A stretch of DNA of 64,000 nt from Sulfodiicoccus acidiphilus (GCF_003967175.1 NZ_AP018553.1:1240001-1304000); one strand, 5' to 3'. Shown: positions 8,282 through 17,419, numbered from the stretch's first letter. Made by a program: numbers and translations. Notes: generated by a model from the letters alone, not told the origin.

Positions 8282-9901
8282 GTGAGGAAAGTTCTCCGCG
8301 ACGAGCAGTTAATAGATCCTACCGAAGCTGTCCAGCTAGCCATAAGCAGGCTTCCTGTTAAGTTGCCCGTAAGCGAAGTTTCGATCATCGATGCAATAGG
8401 CAAGAGGAGCGCGGAGGAAGTGGAATCTCCAATAGATCTTCCACCGTTCTCTAGGTCCACTGTTGACGGATACGCTATCAGGTCCTCTGACGTACCGGGC
8501 AAGCTCAGGCTAATGGGCAAATTGAACATAGGCGAGGAGCCTAGCGTAACTCTACCGCCTGGCCAATGTATTGAGGTTGACACGGGATCTGCCCTTCCTC
8601 CTGGAGCCGACGCGGTTGTAAAAGTTGAGGACGTGAGGAAGACCTCCGAGTTTGTTGAAGTGACCTCCTCGGTAAGTCCCGGCCTCAACGTCGCATGGAT
8701 GGGGAGCGATCTAGTCCAGGGTGAACCGATCCTGAGCCAGGGAGAGCAAATCACTTCGGAGAAGATAGCTACTCTCGCCGCAGCTGGCATAAGCACGATC
8801 AAAGTCGTCGAAGGACTAAAGGTCGCAGTGATAACCACGGGGAACGAACTCGTACCTCCCGGCTCGCCATTACCCCCAGCTCACGTGTATGAATCCAATG
8901 GGTGGTACCTCGCTGCGAGGCTGAAGGAACTTGGCCACGAAGTGTTAGGACCTACCATGGTAAGAGACAATTACGAGGAGATCCTCAACGCCATATCTGA
9001 GGCTGTGGATAGGAGTGACCTAGTCCTCGTCACTGGAGGGACCAGTGCGGGTGAGAGGGACTACGTCCACGCGGCCCTCTCTTCCTTGGGCGAAGTCGTG
9101 TTTCACGGTCTCAGGTTTAAACCAGGAAAGCCCACTGTGATGGCGATAGTAAGGGGGAAGCCCGTCTTCGGCCTCCCCGGTAACCCCGCTTCTACGGTAA
9201 TGGTGTTCGACAGGATTGTCAACAAGTACCTTTCTCAAGGTGGCTGGGACGAGCCCCTCACGATCACCGCCGTGTTGGCTGCCCCTGTAATGGCTGATCC
9301 TCGAAGGTTCACTTACGTTCCAGTTTACGCCTTCAGATCCACCAGTACTACGTTTGTCTACCCCATAATCTTTGACAGCCATATGATAGGCACTCTCTCC
9401 TCGTCCGATGGTTACTTGGCCCTACCTCCGGGGACAAGATTGGAGGCAGGAAGCGTGGTCGAGGTGAGGCTGCTGAAGGTGGATCCTAGGCCGGTCGTTC
9501 TGGGGGAGGAGGAGAGATCCCTGAGCTTATCCAACAATGTAAGGAAGTTGCTTGTTGGTTCCAGGCCAGCATGCGACGCGCTTCGGATGGGGTTCGGCGA
9601 CGTCCTGATAGTAAGCTCTCTACTCTGCCAGCCCGATTCCTATCAGTACTCAATGACCAGGACACTCTTCTGGAGTGGGAGAGGTGTAGAGGTGGGTTAT
9701 GTTGACTGGGTTGGAATGAGTTCCCTTACTAAAACAGCCCACGTCAAGGTCAAGTCTCCCTCCATCGCGCTGAAGTTCTTAAATCGGGGAAGGGTCCTCC
9801 TTCCATCGACATATCACGCCGGGGAGGAGGAGGTAGGAGAGGAAACCCTCTACGTTGTAGTCAGGAACAACTCTCGTAAATTCCTTGAAGGAATAAAGTG
9901 A
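8282..9901 (+). CDS. moeA: Molybdopterin molybdenumtransferase MoeA with C-terminal extension
   Basis: Inserts molybdate or tungstate into adenylated molybdopterin. The MoeA core (about residues 1-400) shows STVDGYAIRSSD, TGSALPPGADAVVKVED, TTGNELVPPGSPL, TGGTSAGERDYV and the PGKPTVMAIVRGKPVFGLPG segment. About 130 further residues follow where many archaeal MoeA proteins have a periplasmic-binding-protein-like domain of roughly 200 residues; here it is short and diverged. GTG start at 8282, with a TATA box (TTATATATT, 8252-8260) about 25 bp upstream, so leaderless. Molybdoenzymes are expected elsewhere; a ModE-type gene is present at 45.2 kb. Confidence 0.92.
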   Translation: MRKVLRDEQLIDPTEAVQLAISRLPVKLPVSEVSIIDAIGKRSAEEVESPIDLPPFSRSTVDGYAIRSSDVPGKLRLMGKLNIGEEPSVTLPPGQCIEVDTGSALPPGADAVVKVEDVRKTSEFVEVTSSVSPGLNVAWMGSDLVQGEPILSQGEQITSEKIATLAAAGISTIKVVEGLKVAVITTGNELVPPGSPLPPAHVYESNGWYLAARLKELGHEVLGPTMVRDNYEEILNAISEAVDRSDLVLVTGGTSAGERDYVHAALSSLGEVVFHGLRFKPGKPTVMAIVRGKPVFGLPGNPASTVMVFDRIVNKYLSQGGWDEPLTITAVLAAPVMADPRRFTYVPVYAFRSTSTTFVYPIIFDSHMIGTLSSSDGYLALPPGTRLEAGSVVEVRLLKVDPRPVVLGEEERSLSLSNNVRKLLVGSRPACDALRMGFGDVLIVSSLLCQPDSYQYSMTRTLFWSGRGVEVGYVDWVGMSSLTKTAHVKVKSPSIALKFLNRGRVLLPSTYHAGEEEVGEETLYVVVRNNSRKFLEGIK

Positions 9902-9951
9902 CCACAATTGAGGTACGTCCCTCTTTTTAACCGACCTTCCAACTGCCTTCC

Positions 9952-10860
9952 GTGAAGGTCGCCAAGTCGATGGCTCACTCGAGCTCAGCTAACCTAGGCC
10001 CTGGGTTCGACGTGCTCGCTGTAGCGCATTCCGTGTTTCGAGACGAGGTCGAGGTGAGGATACTAGGAGAGGGGAGCCTGAAGGTCGAACTAGCTGGAGG
10101 AGATCCTTTGACCAACACAGCTAGTTACGCCGTTTTAAAGATGTTAGAGAACCTAGGGCATAAAGTTCAGGTGGAAGTTAGAGTAAGGAAGGGGATACCA
10201 GCTGGACTGGGATTAGGCAGCAGTGGGGCCAGTGCCGCCGCCGCGGTGGCCGCCCTAAACGAGCTTCTCGGATCGGGAGTAGACAGGAATACGTTGGTAA
10301 AGTATGCTATGGTAGGGGAGGTAGCGTCCTCAGGTTCGCCTCATCCCGACAATGTTGCAGCTAGTGTGGTTGGGGGATGGGTTGCGGTAACCTCGGTTGA
10401 GCCCCTCAAGGTGGTCTCAATTCCGGCGCCTAGAGATTACTTGCTTGTACTAGTCGTCCCAGACTTGAAGCTTGAGGGGAAGACGAAGAAAGCAAGGGAG
10501 ATGGTCCCCAGACAGATCTCCATGGAGGATCACGTTGAGTCCACGAGGAGGCTCACTTCGCTTCTTGTTGGACTTTCCTCAGGGAACAGGGAGCTCGTGA
10601 GGGAGGGGATGCGTGACAACTTAGTGGAGACGGCCAGGTTGCCACTCTTCCCGTTCTACCCGGAGGTGAGGAAGTCTGCTCTGGAGAGGAACGCGGTGGG
10701 AGTTTGCGTCAGCGGAGCAGGACCCTCTGTGCTAATTCTCGCGGATCGGTCCACTGACGTAGACGGTATAAGGGATGACGTACGGAGGATCTCTGGCCTC
10801 AGGGCCGAGGTCTATTTGACTGAAGTCGGGGAAGGTGTGAAGGTTGAAGTTCGGAACTAG
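9952..10860 (+). CDS. thrB: Homoserine kinase
   Basis: ATP-dependent phosphorylation of L-homoserine on the way to threonine, and here also to the substrate of the next gene. 302 aa, the family size. GHMP-kinase motifs: N-terminal AHSSSANLGPGFDVLA, ATP loop PAGLGLGSSGASAAAA (about residues 84-99), and the C-terminal GVCVSGAGPSVLIL. GTG start at 9952 preceded by the TATA-like CTTTTTAACC. It overlaps the following gene by 17 bp, giving a homoserine-branch operon. Confidence 0.93.
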   Translation: MKVAKSMAHSSSANLGPGFDVLAVAHSVFRDEVEVRILGEGSLKVELAGGDPLTNTASYAVLKMLENLGHKVQVEVRVRKGIPAGLGLGSSGASAAAAVAALNELLGSGVDRNTLVKYAMVGEVASSGSPHPDNVAASVVGGWVAVTSVEPLKVVSIPAPRDYLLVLVVPDLKLEGKTKKAREMVPRQISMEDHVESTRRLTSLLVGLSSGNRELVREGMRDNLVETARLPLFPFYPEVRKSALERNAVGVCVSGAGPSVLILADRSTDVDGIRDDVRRISGLRAEVYLTEVGEGVKVEVRN

Positions 10861-11959
10861 GGCAGTGAGGGAGGAGGTTGACGATAATACCGGCGCAATA
10901 ACCACGCCGGTCTACATGACCACTGCCTACGCTTTCCCGCGCGGGGAGAAGTACAGGTACTCAAGGGAAGCTAACCCCACAGTCCTTGAACTTGGAAGGA
11001 AGATCGCTGAGCTGGAAGGTGGAGAAGCAGGTGTAGCGTTCTCCTCAGGAATGGGTGCAATATCCACGACCCTCCTAACGTTACTGAGGCCCGGGCTAAA
11101 GCTGATTGTACAAAGGGACATGTTCGGACGCAGTCTCAAGTTCTGTAGTTCCTTCCTTGGATCATGGGGCGTAAAGACAGTAATGGCAGAACCTGGTAGC
11201 GAGGATCTCATCGAGAAGGTTACAGAAGGTGCCGACTTGGTATTCGTTGAGAGCGTGACAAACCCACTACTCAGGGTCATCGACCTACCGGCCCTAGCTA
11301 AGGCTTGCAGGGAGACCTCCGCTAAGCTGGTGGTCGACTCAACTTTCGCCACACCAGTCAATCAGAGGCCATTAGAAGTTGGAGCAGACGTTGTACTGCA
11401 CAGTGCGTCTAAGTTTATCGCTGGACATAACGACGTAATTGCTGGCTTAGCCGCCGGTAGCTCAGAGCTAATGAACCAGGTGGATCAGATGAGGAGGAGT
11501 TTGGGTACTTCACTTGACCCTCACGCTGCATACTTAGTCCTCAGGGGAATGAAGACCTTGAAGGTTAGGATGGAAACGCTGGAAAGGAACGCCATGGCAC
11601 TGGCTGAATTCTTGGAGTCTCACCCGAAGGTAAGAAGGGTTTACTATCCCTGGCTAAAGAGTCACCCAGACTATCAGGTGGCCAGGAGGGTCCTTAGTGG
11701 TGGTGGAGGAGTCCTCAGCTTCGAGGTGAACGGTGATCCGACGGCCGTCATGAGGTCGGTGAGGGTGATAACCCCAGCTCAGACACTTGGTGGAGTGAAT
11801 TCCGTGATCTCCCACCCCGCAACCATGACTCACAGGAGCCTCACTCCTGAGGAGAGGAGGGCTGCTGGAATAGACGATTCTCTACTTAGGCTATCTGTGG
11901 GAATAGAGGAGTTAGAGGACCTAGTGGAGGACTTGGACAGAGCACTGTCAAAGGCCTAG
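10844..11959 (+). CDS. Cys/Met-metabolism PLP enzyme (cystathionine gamma-synthase/lyase type)
   Basis: PLP-dependent trans-sulfuration enzyme of 371 aa. Seen: YRYSREANPTVLELGRKIAE (phosphate-binding Tyr/Arg), AFSSGMGAIST, VFVESVTNPLLRVID, the cofactor lysine in LHSASKFIAGHND, and the C-terminal RLSVGIEELEDLVEDL. Placement directly after thrB, with translational overlap, points to O-phosphohomoserine or a similar activated homoserine as substrate (gamma-synthase direction). The sequence alone does not separate gamma-synthase from gamma-lyase. Confidence 0.88.
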   Translation: MKFGTRAVREEVDDNTGAITTPVYMTTAYAFPRGEKYRYSREANPTVLELGRKIAELEGGEAGVAFSSGMGAISTTLLTLLRPGLKLIVQRDMFGRSLKFCSSFLGSWGVKTVMAEPGSEDLIEKVTEGADLVFVESVTNPLLRVIDLPALAKACRETSAKLVVDSTFATPVNQRPLEVGADVVLHSASKFIAGHNDVIAGLAAGSSELMNQVDQMRRSLGTSLDPHAAYLVLRGMKTLKVRMETLERNAMALAEFLESHPKVRRVYYPWLKSHPDYQVARRVLSGGGGVLSFEVNGDPTAVMRSVRVITPAQTLGGVNSVISHPATMTHRSLTPEERRAAGIDDSLLRLSVGIEELEDLVEDLDRALSKA

Positions 11960-12273
11960 AGTAAATCCGCCTTTCCTGCATGAGCCACTTTCTTCAGTTC
12001 CCTAGTCAACTCGTCTCTTACGAGGGCCTTCACCTCTTCCCGGTGGACCCGAGTCAAGTGAAGGAAGAGGCCCTTCCTAGTCAGTGGGCCTCTATCACAA
12101 ATACCGCACTTCAAAACGCTTCCGTTGATTTTGAACAACCAGAAAGACACCTTAGTAAGCACTTCCCTGCTAGTTGGAGCCATGGCGAAGCCAACTAGAG
12201 CTATTAGTTCGTTGTCCTCAACCTTGAAACCACAAGCTACCTTGACGGTGGGAACTACGAGCTTCTCAACCAT
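11956..12273 (-). CDS. Small protein with one C2H2-type zinc finger
   Basis: About 105 aa from ATG 12273 (a TTG at 12294 would add seven residues and overlap the upstream gene). An alpha/beta N-terminal part (VVPTVKVACGFKVEDNELIA) precedes a single classic finger: CGICDRGPLTRKGLFLHLTR followed by VH, i.e. CxxC-x12-HxxxxH-like spacing. Crenarchaea carry several such one-finger proteins, mostly uncharacterised and presumed to bind nucleic acid. It is downstream of and co-directional with the next unknown gene. The 3' end meets the convergent trans-sulfuration gene (4-bp overlap). Confidence 0.6.
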   Translation of the reverse strand: MVEKLVVPTVKVACGFKVEDNELIALVGFAMAPTSREVLTKVSFWLFKINGSVLKCGICDRGPLTRKGLFLHLTRVHREEVKALVRDELTRELKKVAHAGKADLL

Positions 12274-12278
12274 TGTTT

Positions 12279-12794
12279 CTATTCCTGAGCCCAACTCCTC
12301 CCCCGTACCGAAGATATTCCAAATGCCAAGGCCAACGCCGTCACAAGGACTTTAGTTCTGGACGACGGATCCGTCGAGTTCTCGAACCTATAGAGTTCCT
12401 CCGTCTTCACTCCCATGGATCTAAGGATCCTCTCTACTCTCACCTCGAGGTCCTCCGCCCCTATCATCAATGCTCCAGAGTTCAGTCGCCTCTTGAACTG
12501 AACGGCGTATTCGAGGGCCAATGAGAGTTCATCCTCGCTCACGTTCTCAAATACCTCCCAAGGCTTGGCATTGAGTTGCTCTCCCACGACCTCTGCCATT
12601 CCATCTACGTAATCCAAAGGCACGAGCTCCGCGATCCACCGATCCACGTACCTCCTCACGGTGTCCTCCAGTTCGAGATCTTCTCCAAGGAACTCGAAAG
12701 CCACGGACGCCGTGGCCAGAACGTGTGCTAACGCTTCTCCCGTCCTCAACTCCAGCTCCTCTGTCTCGCCCCTAGAATCTACGTCTAAGCTCAT
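12279..12794 (-). CDS. Hypothetical protein, mostly helical
   Basis: 171-aa soluble protein rich in Glu, Leu and Val, with no motif I recognise. It reads as helices (ELELRTGEALAHVLATASVA; DELSLALEYAVQFKRRL) with a short Ala/Leu-rich hydrophobic stretch near the C-terminus (TKVLVTALALAFGI). ATG at 12794. Coding looks genuine: long frame, no competing frame, and tight coupling to the zinc-finger gene 5 bp downstream. Confidence 0.6.
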   Translation of the reverse strand: MSLDVDSRGETEELELRTGEALAHVLATASVAFEFLGEDLELEDTVRRYVDRWIAELVPLDYVDGMAEVVGEQLNAKPWEVFENVSEDELSLALEYAVQFKRRLNSGALMIGAEDLEVRVERILRSMGVKTEELYRFENSTDPSSRTKVLVTALALAFGISSVRGRSWAQE

Positions 12795-12983
12795 TGTAGT
12801 TTACTTTTCCCTTCGGAAAGCACTTTAAGTGATCCATCCTGTAATACTGGGTGTTTCCACGAACGTTCTCCCTAAACTTTCACATGGTGCTGACCTATAC
12901 CACGGACGGTAGTAGTTTTAAGTCCAACAGTGTTCCCTCTAAGTGGGGATACAAAGTTTTCTAGTAGCTAGCGAGGGCAATGT

Positions 12984-13751
12984 ATGCCAGTCAAGTCAGT
13001 CAAGATGTTTAAAGTAGGAGAACACGGGGAGGTCCCAGGTCCAGAGGTATTCTGGATGAAAGAGTTTGGAAAGTGGTATCCCCTGACCTTCTACTCCTTC
13101 CTGGTGCGACTACAGAGCGGCTACCTTCTGGTGAACACTGGACTAGTGGAGGACTTATCCAAGAGAAACCAATTCTTGAGGAATTGGGCTGGGACAGATC
13201 GGTGTAAGTTCACATCCTATGGAAGGATCGATCACATTCTGGAGGAAGCTGGAGTCTCTCCCGACGAGGTCACCCACGTGGTTGTGACGCCAGTTCAGGA
13301 CTACACAGTCGGAGGGCTTCCCCTCTTCAAGAGGGCCTCCCTTTACTTCTCGAGGAAAGGGTGGTATAACGACGTCGTAACTCCTGGTCCTCAGCCGTTC
13401 TTGAATAGAGACATTTACCTTCCTAAGTACGTGAGGAGCTACTTGTTCGAGGAGGCCTGGGAAAGGATATCCCTAGTGGATGACCAGGAGATAGTGGAGG
13501 GCGTGAGCCTGTTGTGGACCGGTTGTCATCACAGGAGCTCCATGGCAGTTCAGATAGACCTCTCTGAAGGCAAGCTCTGTCTGACTGACACCGCCTTCAC
13601 ACTTAGAAACCTCTCGGAGAACGTGCCAATAGGTATAGCGGAGGACATTTACGAGTGCCTCGATGCCTACAGGAGATTGAGGGAGAGTTGCGTTAAAGTT
13701 GTCCCGGCCTATGACCCGGATAACCCTAAGAACTTTCCAGAGCTCCTCTGA
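12984..13751 (+). CDS. Metallo-beta-lactamase-fold protein lacking the metal-binding His cluster
   Basis: 255 aa with the general order of an MBL hydrolase: GYLLVNTGL near residue 46 (cf. the LIDTG strand), then THVVVTPVQDYTVGGL at about 97-111 where active members have HxHxDH. Here only the Asp (106) remains and the histidines are T, V and Y. TGCHHRSSMAVQ (about 179-190) replaces PGHTPGS, CLTDTAF (199-205) keeps one Asp, and the final His position reads AYDP. The fold is therefore likely but canonical dinuclear Zn chemistry is not. It is close to the MFS and dehydratase genes and may serve the same pathway or be regulatory. Confidence 0.7.
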   Translation: MPVKSVKMFKVGEHGEVPGPEVFWMKEFGKWYPLTFYSFLVRLQSGYLLVNTGLVEDLSKRNQFLRNWAGTDRCKFTSYGRIDHILEEAGVSPDEVTHVVVTPVQDYTVGGLPLFKRASLYFSRKGWYNDVVTPGPQPFLNRDIYLPKYVRSYLFEEAWERISLVDDQEIVEGVSLLWTGCHHRSSMAVQIDLSEGKLCLTDTAFTLRNLSENVPIGIAEDIYECLDAYRRLRESCVKVVPAYDPDNPKNFPELL

Positions 13752-13811
13752 GCTAACTGACCCTAACGAGTATGGAAGTCTCTTTAAAATGTTTAAAAAT
13801 GACCCTTGTTC

Positions 13812-15194
13812 ATGTCTATTCCTTCTAAGGGGTCTGACGATCCCCTAAAAGCAATAGACGACGCTAGGCTGTCTTCCACCCACTATAAGTGGACTATGCT
13901 AGCTGCCATGGGAGACTTCCTCGACGCGGGGGCCATAGTCGCGGGCGGTGCCTCGTTAGTGATCTGGGAGAGCCACTTCGCGCTCACGGCGACCCTGGTT
14001 GGTCTCATAGGTGCTCTTAGTCCCAACGCTTTCGCCGCCTGGCTAGGCGCGCTCATTGCGGGGCCTCTCGGGGACCGCTATGGTAGAAAAGCGATATACA
14101 CCTACGACCTAGTGCTCTACGCTATAGGAACGCTCATCATGACTGCGGCTGTCAACTACGTTATGCTTATCATAGGTTACATCATGTCTGGAGTAGCCGT
14201 AGGTGTAGACGTTCCCACCTCTTGGTCTCTCATAGCTGAGTACTCCCCTAGGGGGAGCAGGGGACGGCTAATGAGCTTCACCAACATATTCTGGTACGTC
14301 GGCCCAATAGTGATTCTGTTGGCCGCGATCGCTACAGTGCCTATAGGTGTTAACAGCTTCAGGGTCCTCTTCGGCATTCTTACGGTGGTCGCCGCCATCA
14401 CGTGGTTCCTCAGGAGGTCTTTAATCGAGTCTCCACGATGGGCTGCCGTAAAGGGTAGGACTGACGTTCTGAAGGACGCCATGGATAAACTGGGAATCTC
14501 GGCACCTACGCAGACGACGGGTGGGGAGAAATGGAGCTGGTCCAAGATGTTCAGGTACAAGAAGGGACTTGCCTTGGTCATACCGATATACATATTGTGG
14601 GGTATCCCAGCGGGCACCTTCGGGTTCTTCCTAGAGTTCTTCGAGAGAGACGTGGGAGGGACGACGCTTGCGGCAGCGGATCTCATACAGGTGGGCTGGT
14701 TTGTCACCGCCATAATTGCGTTGCTCGCAGTTTACATTCCATTGGCCGACAGGGTGAACAGGAGGACCCTCTACGTGGCTAGCGCAGCGCTCTGTGCACT
14801 CAGCTTCGCTGTGCCCATATTTCTGCCTTTCAAGATACTCGCTGTGGCCCTCTTCAACGTCCTATTATTTGGTTTCGGACAAGGTGTGGGCCTATGGCCC
14901 TTGAACAGGATGTGGTCAGTGGAGCTTTTTCCCACAGAGATAAGGAACACCGCTCAAGGGTTCGTGTGGGCTTGGATGAGGTTCGCCATAGGAGTCTGGA
15001 GCATATTCGTTCCCTCAATAGTTGCAGCCATAGGGTACTCTGCCATAGCTGCTGTAGGGACGGCGTTCTTCATAGTTAGTATCGTGATCGTGCTCGCGTT
15101 AGCTCCAGCCAGCCAAGGTAAGAGCTTAGAGCAAGTGCTCAGGGACTTCTACGGAGGAAAAGCCAAGGAGGAAGTGAAGGAGAAGGCTAAGTAG
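13812..15194 (+). CDS. MFS transporter (sugar/metabolite:H+ symporter type)
   Basis: Integral membrane carrier of about 460 aa with twelve predicted helices. Motifs: GPLGDRYGRKAIYTYD in the loop after helix 2 and WSLIAEYSPRGSRGRLMSFT after helix 4, then RRSLIESPRW before the central loop, typical of the sugar-porter/metabolite:H+ symporter branch. I prefer ATG 13812 over the upstream TTG at 13806 because TATA-like TTTAAAATG lies about 30 bp before it. Its neighbours (enolase-superfamily dehydratase, alcohol dehydrogenase) suggest uptake of a sugar acid or related organic acid. The 3' end overlaps the convergent dehydratase by 8 bp. Confidence 0.88.
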   Translation: MSIPSKGSDDPLKAIDDARLSSTHYKWTMLAAMGDFLDAGAIVAGGASLVIWESHFALTATLVGLIGALSPNAFAAWLGALIAGPLGDRYGRKAIYTYDLVLYAIGTLIMTAAVNYVMLIIGYIMSGVAVGVDVPTSWSLIAEYSPRGSRGRLMSFTNIFWYVGPIVILLAAIATVPIGVNSFRVLFGILTVVAAITWFLRRSLIESPRWAAVKGRTDVLKDAMDKLGISAPTQTTGGEKWSWSKMFRYKKGLALVIPIYILWGIPAGTFGFFLEFFERDVGGTTLAAADLIQVGWFVTAIIALLAVYIPLADRVNRRTLYVASAALCALSFAVPIFLPFKILAVALFNVLLFGFGQGVGLWPLNRMWSVELFPTEIRNTAQGFVWAWMRFAIGVWSIFVPSIVAAIGYSAIAAVGTAFFIVSIVIVLALAPASQGKSLEQVLRDFYGGKAKEEVKEKAK

Positions 15195-16305
15195 TTTTTT
15201 CTTCCACATCGTATTCCACGCAGAACCCTTTTCCCTTGGGTTCGAAAAAGAACCCCCGTTCTGGAAGAGGGGGATTGATGGCGAAGTTCTCCATCCACCT
15301 GTAGTGAGGGAGGTACTCAACCATGGGGACAATGTTTTCAGGCTCCGCGAAGGCGAAGTGCAAGTTGTAAACGTTTGATGTGTGTGGTATAACCCACGCT
15401 CCGTAGGCCTCGGCGATGGACGCAACCTTCCTTAACGTCTCTAAACCACCGCTCCATAAGGCGTCCGGTTGAACTATGGTGACTCCAACGTCGAGGAGTC
15501 TCTTGAAGTCGTAGACGTGGTAGTGGTGTTCCCCAGCTGCCAGAGGCACTCCAGTCCTGGAGGCAAGCTCTCTATATCCCTCTAGGTCGTCGGGCAAGAG
15601 GGGCTCCTCTATCCACGCTAACTCGTACTTTTCCAACCTCCGCAACATCTTTAAGGAGAAGTTCAGATTCCACGACATCCAGGCGTCGGCCGCGAGCAAC
15701 ACTTCCTTTCCCACTTCCTCTCTCACTGCCCTCACTACTTCCTCGTTTCTCTCCACTCCTAGCGCATCCCAGGGCCCCGAGGGGAAGCGCATCTTCATGG
15801 CAGTGAACCCCTGTTCCAGATAGTTCCTTGCTTCTCTTTTCAATTCCTGAATAGGTTTTGGGTGGAGGTGGCTAGCGTAGGCCCTTACTTTCTCTCGAGT
15901 AGGCCCTCCTATCAAAGAAAGGCACGAGACCCCCAACTCCTTACACCTCGAGTCCCACATTAACAGTTCCAGGGCACTTATTGCGTGGAGGAATATTCCA
16001 GTTCTACCAGTGGGAAGGGTGAGTCTGTAGAGTAGGTCCAAGGCCAGGGAAGTCTGGGAGGTCCTGAGCCCTTCTATGGCCCAGGCGAGCGACAGGGCTG
16101 TTCTCCCTGCCACTTCTGAGGTCTCCACGTACCCCTTTACTCCCTCGTCTGTGGTGAGCTTGAGGAGTGACACCCTGTCAGACAAGGCCGCTCGAGCGGG
16201 AGACATAGATGGCAACTTATCGTAGTAGTCTGTGGGCTTGCTGTAAGGGTAATTAAGTTGTTCCACACCCTTGGTGGCCACCAACTCTATCTTCTTTACA
16301 TACAC
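15187..16305 (-). CDS. Enolase-superfamily sugar-acid dehydratase (mandelate racemase-like)
   Basis: 372 aa, full length for the family. The capping domain (about 1-120) precedes a TIM barrel with Mg2+ ligands in LLAADAW, AWIEEPLL and LAAGEHHY, a base-bearing AMKMRF strand, and the C-terminal QPDALWSGG and IPHTSN with the catalytic His. Members abstract a proton alpha to a carboxylate; dehydration of an aldonic acid is the usual role in Sulfolobales. Divergent from the alcohol dehydrogenase across an 85-bp spacer with a palindrome, and convergent with the MFS carrier. Exact substrate not readable. Confidence 0.85.
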   Translation of the reverse strand: MYVKKIELVATKGVEQLNYPYSKPTDYYDKLPSMSPARAALSDRVSLLKLTTDEGVKGYVETSEVAGRTALSLAWAIEGLRTSQTSLALDLLYRLTLPTGRTGIFLHAISALELLMWDSRCKELGVSCLSLIGGPTREKVRAYASHLHPKPIQELKREARNYLEQGFTAMKMRFPSGPWDALGVERNEEVVRAVREEVGKEVLLAADAWMSWNLNFSLKMLRRLEKYELAWIEEPLLPDDLEGYRELASRTGVPLAAGEHHYHVYDFKRLLDVGVTIVQPDALWSGGLETLRKVASIAEAYGAWVIPHTSNVYNLHFAFAEPENIVPMVEYLPHYRWMENFAINPPLPERGFFFEPKGKGFCVEYDVEEKTT

Positions 16306-16356
16306 TACTCACCTTCTCTTCGAGTCCTTTAGGGGAGAGATCCCGACATGTATGGG

Positions 16357-16372
16357 AGGTATCCAAATACCT
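16357..16372. promoter_or_regulatory. Candidate operator in divergent dehydratase/alcohol dehydrogenase promoter
   Basis: AGGTATCCAAATACCT is a perfect inverted repeat (6-bp arms, 4-bp spacer) in the 85-bp gap between the two divergent genes, about 20 bp before the GTG at 16391. Position and symmetry suit a dimeric regulator controlling both directions. Confidence 0.45.
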
Positions 16373-16390
16373 GACAATTAAGTAGCTCCT

Positions 16391-17419
16391 GTGAAGTCGA
16401 GGGCCGCGATGTTTATGGGTCCTGGAACTCCCTTACAGCTTGGGGAGTTGGATCTCCCTTCCCCAAGAAGAGAAGAAGTGTTAATTAGAGTAAAGGGAGC
16501 AGGTGTCTGCAGGACCGACCTCAGGATATTTAAAGGACTAGAGGCTAGACCTAACATCAAATTGCCCATGGCCCTTGGTCACGAGAATGCTGGAGTAGTG
16601 GAGGAGGTGGGCGATGAAGTTGTGGGGTTGAAGAAGGGAGACAGGGTAGTGGTTTACGCTACGTGGGGGGATGGGACATGCAGGTACTGTAGGGAGGGCA
16701 AGTTCAGCCTCTGTAAGAACCAGGAAATTCCAGGGCAGACTACCAACGGGGGGTACTCCGAGTACCTCCTAGTTCCAAGTTTCAAGTGGCTTATCAAACT
16801 TGAGACCCTAGATCCGGTTAGCGCGTCACCGTTGGCCGACGCCGGAACCACCTCGATGGGCGCCGTGAGGAAGGCTGCCTCGAGGTTCAGGCCGGGTTCC
16901 TTAGTTGTAGTTTATGGAGCTGGAGGGGTAGCCCTCTACACGATTCAAATACTTAAGGCCCTTTTTTCTTCGATATACGTGATGGCGGTCTCCAGAAGCC
17001 AGGCTAGGAGGGAGGCTGCGTTGAGGCGAGGAGCTGACGTTGCTGTAAGACCAGAGGAACTCAGAAGTACCGTAAACTCGCTGTCAAAGGGAGGTATTGA
17101 CGTGGCTTTCGACGTTGTAGGGGACGAGTATTCGGCTCAGCTACTCTCCTCATCCTTATCCAGTGCCGGGCTCCTCATCCTAGTTGGACTAGAGGGAAGA
17201 ACCATGGTCCTACCTGTCTTCGACACAGTTGTATGGGAGCATCAAGTTATCGGCTCAAACTATGGGACGCTTAACGACCTGTCAGACGTCGTTAAACTTG
17301 CTGAGAAAGGGAAGCTCTCGATCAATGTAAGGACCTACAGCCTTGATGAGGCAAACGATGCTCTCGTGACTCTGGAATCGGGAGAGGTGGCAGACACCCG
17401 GCTAGTGATCACCCCTTAA
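16391..17419 (+). CDS. Zinc-dependent alcohol dehydrogenase (MDR family)
   Basis: NAD(P)-dependent oxidation of an alcohol, 342 aa. Catalytic zinc site: Cys in GAGVCRTDLRIF, GHENAGVVEEVG, and an acidic/Cys partner near ADAGTTS. The structural-zinc lobe reads GDGTCRYCREGKFSLC: three Cys with Asp where the first Cys usually is, comparable with the Glu found there in Sulfolobus solfataricus ADH. Coenzyme fold: VVYGAGGVALYTIQ. GTG start at 16391, leaderless-like. Function with the divergent dehydratase (sugar or sugar-acid oxidation) is inferred from context. Confidence 0.88.
   Translation: MKSRAAMFMGPGTPLQLGELDLPSPRREEVLIRVKGAGVCRTDLRIFKGLEARPNIKLPMALGHENAGVVEEVGDEVVGLKKGDRVVVYATWGDGTCRYCREGKFSLCKNQEIPGQTTNGGYSEYLLVPSFKWLIKLETLDPVSASPLADAGTTSMGAVRKAASRFRPGSLVVVYGAGGVALYTIQILKALFSSIYVMAVSRSQARREAALRRGADVAVRPEELRSTVNSLSKGGIDVAFDVVGDEYSAQLLSSSLSSAGLLILVGLEGRTMVLPVFDTVVWEHQVIGSNYGTLNDLSDVVKLAEKGKLSINVRTYSLDEANDALVTLESGEVADTRLVITP

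Noticed and set aside
14177-14713. 178-codon minus-strand frame inside the MFS gene
   Set aside because: Shadow of a membrane-protein gene; the plus strand carries clear MFS motifs.
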